The notes under the pieces were generated by a model. It was not told the DNA's origin. It ran no database searches and was given only the letters and a program-made list of their open reading frames with translations. Shown here piece by piece: positions 58,593 to 64,000 of a stretch of 64,000 nt of DNA. Numbering within the stretch: position 1 is the stretch's first letter; every line of letters begins with the position of its first letter. The DNA is from Kribbella sp. CA-293567 (GTDB taxonomy: Bacteria; Actinomycetota; Actinomycetes; Propionibacteriales; Kribbellaceae). The translations under genes were made by a program, and so were the position numbers. The DNA is taken from assembly GCF_027627575.1 (NCBI RefSeq), contig NZ_CP114065.1, positions 6,882,001 through 6,946,000 of the forward strand. Direction: 5' to 3'.

Positions 58593-58598
58593 TATTAT
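58593..58598 (+). promoter_or_regulatory. -10 hexamer for glnR
   Basis: TATTAT in a locally A/T-rich stretch about 120 bp before the glnR start. Confidence 0.4.
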
Positions 58599-58629
58599 GT
58601 CAGCTTGCTGTTGCATCCAGTGTGTCTCG

Positions 58630-58693
58630 GGCCCCCGGCAATGACGCCGCTGGGGCCTGACGTGCAAAAGGACCGGATCTCTCACCAGAGACC
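58630..58693 (+). other. two hairpins in the glnR leader
   Basis: Hairpin 1 pairs GGCCCC with GGGGCC plus an inner GGC/GCC (58630-58657); hairpin 2 pairs TCTCT with AGAGA (58675-58693). Both lie in the presumed 5' leader, ahead of the AAGGAG ribosome binding site. Confidence 0.35.
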
Positions 58694-58717
58694 CGACTAC
58701 CCGCACAAGGAGACAGC

Positions 58718-59428
58718 GTGAGCACGTTGCTTCTGCTGACGAACGCACTGCAGGCCTCCACCGAGGTGCTGCCGTCGCTCGCTCTGCTGCCACACCAGAT
58801 CCGGATCCTGCCCTCCGAGGTCGCCGCCCTCGTGGACGCCCCCGACGCCGACGCGGTCCTCCTCGACGCCCGCCGCGACCTGGTCACGGTCCGCGGAGTC
58901 GCTCGGCTGATCCGCACCACCGGCATCGGCGTACCGCTGATCCTGGTCGTCACCGAAGGCGGTCTGACCGCCGTGAACGCCGACTGGGGCGCCGACGACG
59001 TCCTGCTCGACACCGCCGGCCCGGCCGAGATCGAAGCCCGCCTGCGACTCGTGATCGGCCGTCTGGCCGCCGCCCGCAACGAGGACCCCGACACCTCGCT
59101 GATCCGCAGCGGCGACGTGGTGATCGACGAAGCCTCGTACACGGCGAAGCTCAACGGCCGCGCGCTCGACCTCACCTACAAAGAGTTCGAGTTGTTCAAG
59201 TTCCTCGCTCAGCACCCCGGCCGCGTGTTCACGCGAGAGCAGTTGCTGCAGGAGGTGTGGGGCTACGACTATTTCGGCGGCACCCGCACGGTCGACGTCC
59301 ACGTACGCCGTCTGCGCGCCAAGCTCGGCCCCGAGCACGAATCCCTGATCGGCACGGTCCGCAACGTCGGCTACCGCTTCGTCATCCCGCCGGCCAAGGA
59401 CCGCGAAAGCGCGGACGTCAAAGTCTGA
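58718..59428 (+). CDS. glnR: orphan OmpR-type response regulator GlnR
   Basis: A 236-residue protein starting [11 protein letters not shown]. It has the atypical receiver region of GlnR with D50 in [28 protein letters not shown], and a winged-helix domain with [20 protein letters not shown] and [22 protein letters not shown]. GlnR controls nitrogen assimilation genes such as glnA, amtB and nirB in actinobacteria and has no cognate kinase. AAGGAG lies before the GTG. In mycobacteria glnR is followed by mshD, which is also nearby here. Confidence 0.93.
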   Translation: MSTLLLLTNALQASTEVLPSLALLPHQIRILPSEVAALVDAPDADAVLLDARRDLVTVRGVARLIRTTGIGVPLILVVTEGGLTAVNADWGADDVLLDTAGPAEIEARLRLVIGRLAAARNEDPDTSLIRSGDVVIDEASYTAKLNGRALDLTYKEFELFKFLAQHPGRVFTREQLLQEVWGYDYFGGTRTVDVHVRRLRAKLGPEHESLIGTVRNVGYRFVIPPAKDRESADVKV

Positions 59429-59554
59429 TTTCGCCCACCCGTGTTTCGTCCGGAGGAATTCCGGACTGATCCAGCTGGACGAAATTCCAGCTTGACTCAC
59501 AGCGTATTCGTACTGCTACGTTGCGTATTCGGTCTTTTTCACGGAAGGTGACCG

Positions 59555-59860
59555 ATGGCGCACGCTGCTCCGACTTCGCACCGCCGAGGTGCTCGCGCTT
59601 CACATCGCGTCGATCGCACCGACGGTCCGGTCCAACCCACGACCTGGCTCGGCCTGACCTTCGCGCTCATCCTCGGTCTGGTCCTCACCGCCCGCTCCCA
59701 CGTCGGCGTGCACGCAGCCGGCTTGACGCTGCAGATCATGCTCGTTCCACTGACCCTCGCCGTCTTCGCCAGCGCCCTGCGCCACGGCCTCGGCTCGGCC
59801 CCCGCGGCCCTCTCCACCGGCATTGCCTTCGCCTTGGTGGTTCTGAACTTCATCCTCTGA
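59555..59860 (+). CDS. small membrane protein
   Basis: A 101-residue protein with a basic N-terminus and three hydrophobic segments (WLGLTFALILGLVLTARS, LQIMLVPLTLAVFASAL, TGIAFALVVLNFIL). GGAAGG precedes the ATG at 59555. No family was recognised. It sits between glnR and the 5'-nucleotidase terminator. Confidence 0.65.
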   Translation: MAHAAPTSHRRGARASHRVDRTDGPVQPTTWLGLTFALILGLVLTARSHVGVHAAGLTLQIMLVPLTLAVFASALRHGLGSAPAALSTGIAFALVVLNFIL

Positions 59861-59986
59861 CGAGGAAGATCGCGCCCGACCGCATTGAGTTCGCGGCAGT
59901 CACACGTCAGCGCCACTACCGCATTGCCTGGGGACTCCGCCGCTACCGCTCCGCCTGGGACTTCACCCGTGTCGAGCCGGCTCCAG

Positions 59987-60018
59987 CGCCCGACCGCCTC
60001 GTGCGAGACGGTCGGGCG
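59987..60018. terminator. bidirectional terminator before the 5'-nucleotidase gene end
   Basis: CGCCCGACCG-CTCG pairs with CGAG-CGGTCGGGCG around TG. A 14-bp stem, 21 bp beyond the nucleotidase stop codon. Confidence 0.85.
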
Positions 60019-60038
60019 GCGGAGCTGTGACCCTCGGA

Positions 60039-61814
60039 TCAAGAACCGATGCTGATGCGGTCCGTCGGGCCCGGGGTGTACGGGTCGTTGGCCGCGAGGT
60101 AGCTGGCGAAAGCGTCGATGTCCAGGCCGCCGAAGAACTTGTCGGTCGCCGTGGTGAAGGCCGGGAAGCCGTCACCGCCGTCGGACAGGAAGTTGTTCGT
60201 GACGATCCGGTACGTCGTACCGTCCACCAGCGGCTGGCCCGCGATCTTGACGGAGCCCGCCACCACCTTGGCGCCCGGCGCCGCGGCCGGGTTGTAGGTG
60301 TAGGTGATGCCGGCGACCTGGAGCACCTTGTTCGCCGCCTGGTTGACGCCGGAGAACTGTTGCTCCAGCAGCGCCTTGATCTGCGTGCCGGTCATGTCCA
60401 TCGACACCAGGAAGTTGTTGAACGGCTGCACCGTGAACGCCTGGCCGAAGGTGACCGCGCCTCCGTTCGACGCGAGGTCAGCCCGGATACCGCCCGGGTT
60501 CATGAACGCGGCCACCGGCGTCTTGCCGTTGGTGACGGTCGACGGGTCGGCCAGTTGCGCGTCGGCGATCAGGTTGCCCAGCGGGGACTCCTGCGAGTCG
60601 TCCACCGTCTTCACCACCGACGGCGTGGTGATGTGACCGATCACCTTGGACTCGATCGGCGCGACCAGGCCCTGGTACTTCGTGATCAGCTTGGTCAGCT
60701 GCCGGTCCTTCGGCACGTCCTGGGTGACGATGTGATTGTTCGCCAGCGTGTTCAGCCGGTCCACGTCCTTGGTGGCCAGGTTGATGCTCAGCCGCACCTC
60801 GGTGACGATCTTGCCGAACGAAGCGGAGCTGGTGACCAGCCGCGGCTTGCCGGCCGGGTCGTTGATCGAGCAGTTGTACGCCGCGTGCGTGTGACCGGAG
60901 ATGATCGCGTCGATCGCCGGGTCGAGTGTCTTGGCGATGTCGGTGATCGGGCCGGAGATCCCCGGGCAGCTGTTGAACGCCCGCGCGTCGGACGGCAGGC
61001 CACCCTCGTGCAGCAGCACGACGATCGCCTCGACGCCTTCCTTCTTCAGCTTCGGCACCAGCGCGTTGGCGGTCTCCACCTCGTCCTTGAACGACAGGCC
61101 CTCGACGCCGGCCTTCGTGACGATGTTCGGCGTGTTCTCCAGCGTCATGCCGATGAAGGCGACCTTCTGACCGCCGCGGAACTTCTTCACCGTGTACGGC
61201 GCGAACAGGGTCTTGCCGGTGTTCTCGTAGAACACGTTCGCCGACAGGTAGTCGAAGTCGGCTCCCTTGAACTTCGCCTTCGGGTCCGGACAGGAGTTCT
61301 GGTTGTTCTGGCCGTCGCCGTCGTTCAGGCAGCCGCCCTTCTGCATCCGCAGGAGTTCCTTGTAGCCCTCGTCGAACTCGTGGTTGCCGACCGAGGTGGC
61401 ATCCAGGCCCATCTCGTTCATCGCCTCGATGGTGGGCTCGTCGTGGAACGCCGCGGACAGCAGCGGCGAGGCGCCGATCAGGTCACCCGCAGCCACCGTC
61501 GCGGTGTCCTGGCCCTGCGCGTCGGCCGACGCCCGCAGCGCCTCCAGCTTGGTCGCGAGGTACTCCGCGCCGCCCGCCGGGACGCCGTTGACGTTGCCGC
61601 TGGAACTGGTCGCCGGGTTGGGGGCCAGGTTTCCGTGGAAGTCGTTGATCGCGAGCAGCTGGATCTGGGTGTGCGTCGGCTGGGGTTTGGCCGGCGCAGC
61701 CTGGGTCACGGTTCCCCCCGTGGCCAAGCCGAGCACCACAGCGGCGCCGGCGGCCACCAGGGCAACAGCCCGGGGTCCCCTCAGCCACTTCTTGTCTCGT
61801 CCTGTGAACGCCAT
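60039..61814 (-). CDS. secreted 5'-nucleotidase/2',3'-cyclic phosphodiesterase family enzyme
   Basis: A 591-residue exported metallophosphatase. The ATG at 61814 has GGAGAAG before it; the signal peptide is 1-45 ([18 protein letters not shown]). The N-terminal phosphatase domain shows [11 protein letters not shown] (metal Asp and His), [15 protein letters not shown] and [11 protein letters not shown], the C-terminal nucleotide domain ([27 protein letters not shown]) follows. It resembles UshA and related 5'-nucleotidases and probably recovers phosphate from extracellular nucleotides. Confidence 0.92.
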   Translation of the reverse strand: MAFTGRDKKWLRGPRAVALVAAGAAVVLGLATGGTVTQAAPAKPQPTHTQIQLLAINDFHGNLAPNPATSSSGNVNGVPAGGAEYLATKLEALRASADAQGQDTATVAAGDLIGASPLLSAAFHDEPTIEAMNEMGLDATSVGNHEFDEGYKELLRMQKGGCLNDGDGQNNQNSCPDPKAKFKGADFDYLSANVFYENTGKTLFAPYTVKKFRGGQKVAFIGMTLENTPNIVTKAGVEGLSFKDEVETANALVPKLKKEGVEAIVVLLHEGGLPSDARAFNSCPGISGPITDIAKTLDPAIDAIISGHTHAAYNCSINDPAGKPRLVTSSASFGKIVTEVRLSINLATKDVDRLNTLANNHIVTQDVPKDRQLTKLITKYQGLVAPIESKVIGHITTPSVVKTVDDSQESPLGNLIADAQLADPSTVTNGKTPVAAFMNPGGIRADLASNGGAVTFGQAFTVQPFNNFLVSMDMTGTQIKALLEQQFSGVNQAANKVLQVAGITYTYNPAAAPGAKVVAGSVKIAGQPLVDGTTYRIVTNNFLSDGGDGFPAFTTATDKFFGGLDIDAFASYLAANDPYTPGPTDRISIGS

Positions 61815-61920
61815 GTCTTCTCCGTCGTCGTTTCGATCACCGCTGGTGCGCGGTTCCCGAAAATTACCCTGCCACGGCGCGGCTGACCAAGGTCTCGACG
61901 ATGAACTCACCAGGACCTTT

Positions 61921-61926
61921 TACGGT
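61921..61926 (+). promoter_or_regulatory. -10 hexamer for mshD (leaderless)
   Basis: TACGGT, then 6 nt, then the GTG at 61933. Confidence 0.5.
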
Positions 61927-61932
61927 ATCGGG

Positions 61933-62865
61933 GTGACCCTCGAAGTCGTTCCCTCACCGCTGCCCACGGCCACCGCCGCCACCGTCACCGAGCTCGCCCG
62001 CTCGGCTGCTCACAGCGACGGGGTCAACCCGTTGTCCGAACACACCTTGCTGCACCTGGACGGGGAGCATCCAGGTGACGCGCATCTCCTCGCGTACGCC
62101 GGCGAACCAGGCTCGTCCGAGCTGGCCGGCTACGCGTCGCTGGGCCCAGACGGGTCGGCCGAGTTGGTGGTTGGCCCGGCGTACAGGCGTAGGGGCTTCG
62201 GTACTGCGCTGCTGCGGATGCTGCTTGACCACGGCGGCCCGGAGCTGCGCGTGTGGGCCCACGGGCGCCTCCCTGGCTCAGATGAGCTCGCTGGACGCCT
62301 GGGGCTGACTGTGACCCGGGAGCTGTACTTCCTGCGCCGCCCCAGCGAACCGGTAGCCGCGGCTGCTTGGCCAGAGGGGATCTCGGTGCGCACCTTCGTA
62401 CCGGGCCAGGACAACAGCGGCTGGCTCGCCGTAAACGCCGCAGCCTTCGCCCATCACCCCGAACAGGGCAGCTGGACCCAGGCAGACCTCGCAGACCGGC
62501 TACAGCAGCCCTGGTTCGACCCAGCAGGCTTCTTCCTTGCAGTGACAGACGACGGCTCAATCGCCGGCTACCACTGGACAAAGATCCACGAGGACGAGGG
62601 CGACGAGCCCTTCGGCGAGGTCTACGTAGTCGGCGTCTCCCCCGACCACCAAGGCAGCGGCCTGGGCAAGGCCCTCACCCTCGAGGGCATCCGCCACCTG
62701 CAGGACGACCGCTCGCTCTCATCAGTGGTCCTCTACGTAGACGGCACCAACACCGCCGCCCACCGCCTCTACACCAACCTCGGCTTCACCACCGCAGCCC
62801 TGGACGTCCAGTTCGCACCTGTGAACGGCTTCACAAACGATTCCCCCAGTAACTCCGCGTCATAA
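61933..62865 (+). CDS. mshD: mycothiol synthase (tandem GNAT acetyltransferase)
   Basis: A 310-residue protein with two GNAT domains. It acetylates Cys-GlcN-Ins to give mycothiol, the last step. The N-terminal domain has [21 protein letters not shown] (acetyl-CoA loop RRRGFG), the C-terminal [20 protein letters not shown] and [20 protein letters not shown] are typical for MshD. The start at GTG 61933 fits the leaderless rule. It is divergent from the 5'-nucleotidase. Confidence 0.93.
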   Translation: MTLEVVPSPLPTATAATVTELARSAAHSDGVNPLSEHTLLHLDGEHPGDAHLLAYAGEPGSSELAGYASLGPDGSAELVVGPAYRRRGFGTALLRMLLDHGGPELRVWAHGRLPGSDELAGRLGLTVTRELYFLRRPSEPVAAAAWPEGISVRTFVPGQDNSGWLAVNAAAFAHHPEQGSWTQADLADRLQQPWFDPAGFFLAVTDDGSIAGYHWTKIHEDEGDEPFGEVYVVGVSPDHQGSGLGKALTLEGIRHLQDDRSLSSVVLYVDGTNTAAHRLYTNLGFTTAALDVQFAPVNGFTNDSPSNSAS

Positions 62866-62893
62866 CGCGCCCTGCCGCGCGTCCCACTCACAA

Positions 62894-62938
62894 CCAGGAG
62901 CCGTCCGAGCCATTTCCCCCCAGCCGGGCGGCTCCTGG
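62894..62938. terminator. terminator after mshD
   Basis: CCAGGAGCCG and CGGCTCCTGG form a perfect 10-bp stem with a 25-nt loop, 28 bp after the mshD stop. Confidence 0.75.
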
Positions 62939-63032
62939 CCTCACCACCACTTATCCACAACTGCATCAACTGACATCCCACCCCGCTCCCGCCGCCGGTT
63001 ACGATCAGACCGACTACGGAGAGGTGACAAAC

Positions 63033-63653
63033 GTGACTACCCGCAACAGGCAAGCCACCATCTCCACCCTGGCCTGCCTCTGCGCCGCCCTACTGACCGC
63101 CTGCAACAACGACAGCCCAGACGCAGGCCGGCCAAACACCGCGCCGCCGCCTTCGCCGTCATCAAGCGCAACATCGACCGCGAGCGCTCCCAGCGAATCC
63201 AGGCCGACCACTAGTCCGACGCCGACCGCGCCGCCCGAGCGGCCTGACACCGCGACTGGCCTGACGCTTGCGTCTGCAGAAGCCTTCATCGGCTATTTCG
63301 TTTCCTTGCAGAACTATGCCTACGCCACCGGCGACGTCCAATATCTGCTGGCCGCGAGCGACAAGGGTTGCCTTGGTTGCAAAGGCATCACTGACTATCT
63401 GAAAGTGTCGAACGGATCGAACGGCGGCTTGAGCGGCGACTATCTCGATCGCCTCGTTGAGGTGAAGGAGATCGTGAAGGCTGGCAACGGGAAGGTCGCC
63501 GGCACGGCGAAGGTTAGTACCGGCGCCTATACCGAGCGCTTGTCTCCGTCGGCAACACCTGTCGCCAGACCGGCGGCGTCCGCGACTCTCGCCTTCACTT
63601 TGTCTCCAAGCGGCAACAACTGGCTCATGTACGAGATGGAGATCAACGAGTGA
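63033..63653 (+). CDS. DUF6318-like lipoprotein
   Basis: A 206-residue lipoprotein. The GTG at 63033 is used because GGAGAGG lies 7 nt upstream; a GTG at 63024 is possible. The lipobox is LLTAC (near residue 24), followed by a Pro/Ser/Thr linker and a domain with GLTLASAEAFIGYFVSLQNYAYATGD, GCLGCKGITDYLK and AFTLSPSGNNWLMYEMEIN. The GCLGC pair is typical of DUF6318. Function unknown. The next gene overlaps by 4 bp. Confidence 0.75.
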   Translation: MTTRNRQATISTLACLCAALLTACNNDSPDAGRPNTAPPPSPSSSATSTASAPSESRPTTSPTPTAPPERPDTATGLTLASAEAFIGYFVSLQNYAYATGDVQYLLAASDKGCLGCKGITDYLKVSNGSNGGLSGDYLDRLVEVKEIVKAGNGKVAGTAKVSTGAYTERLSPSATPVARPAASATLAFTLSPSGNNWLMYEMEINE

Positions 63654-64000
63654 CCCGCGCCGGGCTAGTCGCCTCAGCTGTCGCCGCGACTCTGGTCGTT
63701 GCCAGCCTCACGATTACTATCCCGGCGTACAGCACGGCGGGCACGATCACCGATGCCTCGCAGGTCACTCCGCCTCCTCCCACAGTCGGCGGTAGAACCT
63801 ACAAGTGGGGGCTCTCCTTATCCGCAGACCGCAAGGCGCAACTGGAGCGGGAGCGGCGTAACACTGGAGAAATTCCAGAACACAACCCCTTGCGGCCTCG
63901 TCAAGGCAGGTCGACCAACGACAAACAACGAATTCCGGCTCAAGAGATTCGACTGCACGTCAACATCTGTGGACACGCTGGCGGAAACACCCCGGCATTG
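63650..64000 (+). CDS. exported protein, N-terminal part (runs off the window)
   Basis: The frame starts with GTG that overlaps the upstream stop (GTGA) and stays open for 117 codons to the end of the window. A signal-like helix (VASAVAATLVVASLTITIPAY, in pieces) is followed by a polar region with Pro, Arg and Lys (PPPPTVGGRTYKWG, LERERRNTGEIPEH). No domain can be named from this fragment. It is likely to be co-expressed with the DUF6318-like lipoprotein. Confidence 0.6.
   Translation, partial: MTRAGLVASAVAATLVVASLTITIPAYSTAGTITDASQVTPPPPTVGGRTYKWGLSLSADRKAQLERERRNTGEIPEHNPLRPRQGRSTNDKQRIPAQEIRLHVNICGHAGGNTPAL

Noticed and set aside
59861-60030. Small frame ending VRDGRAAEL after the membrane protein gene
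   Set aside because: It has no usual start codon near and overlaps the terminator hairpin at 59987-60018. It cannot be excluded but is not supported.

Overview
The window is 64 kb of high-GC DNA from an actinobacterium. It carries mycothiol genes (mshA, mshD), CarD, SenX3-RegX3 with PhoU, an orphan GlnR-type regulator, an HbhA-like protein and a DUF2516 protein. Several gene blocks keep an order known from other actinobacteria, for example YbjN / mshA / gpm / senX3-regX3, XRE / hbhA / DUF2516, and sseC / cysA / thioredoxin / glnR / mshD. Gene content and style fit Propionibacteriales, perhaps Kribbella or a relative; this is inference from content, not from a database match. No rRNA, tRNA, CRISPR, prophage or insertion sequence was seen.

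Layout. 1-7.7 kb: four membrane-anchored neutral zinc metallopeptidases with two DUF2207 membrane proteins, apparently a duplicated divergent module. 7.8-13.1 kb: a Pls/PosA-type one-module peptide synthetase (A-T plus three membrane/beta-helix repeats) coupled to an M1 metallopeptidase, a candidate poly(amino acid) synthesis and hydrolysis pair. 13.1-24.8 kb: housekeeping genes (ispF, ispD, carD, a lipoprotein, regX3, senX3, phoU, gpmA, YbjN, mshA, SDR, TetR, typA). 24.9-28.1 kb: two L,D-transpeptidase-like cell-wall proteins, DUF2516, HbhA-like and XRE genes. 28.2-29.6 kb: a gene-poor island of five 48-bp hairpin repeats with a segmental duplication. 29.6-43.1 kb: asparaginase, YgfZ, a dicarboxylate transporter with a divergent two-component system, nitrobindin, a DsrE protein, an unusual EF-hand/Gln-rich repeat protein with a coupled partner, a Sec/Tat-type molybdopterin oxidoreductase, a BKACE enzyme, dtd and a choice-of-anchor-like exported protein. 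43.3-47.8 kb: a sulfur module (sseC, cysA sulfurtransferase, DUF4395) behind a cysteine leader peptide, then RDD, thioredoxin and OmpA-like genes. 48.1-54.2 kb: a polysaccharide cluster (processive GT2 synthase, two beta-helix proteins, UDP-glucose dehydrogenase). 54.2-64 kb: arfB, a three-gene operon of anchored proteins, moaD-like, glnR, a 5'-nucleotidase, mshD and the start of a lipoprotein operon.

How the genes work together. The strongest functional units are the Pls/M1 pair, the GT2/beta-helix/UGD cluster (probably a uronic-acid-containing exopolysaccharide), the dicarboxylate transporter with its nearly loop-less sensor kinase, and the cysteine-leader sulfurtransferase operon. Many genes have a TANNNT hexamer 6-8 nt before the start codon, which suggests widespread leaderless transcription and was used to choose several starts. 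All functional calls were made by reading the sequence, with no database search.
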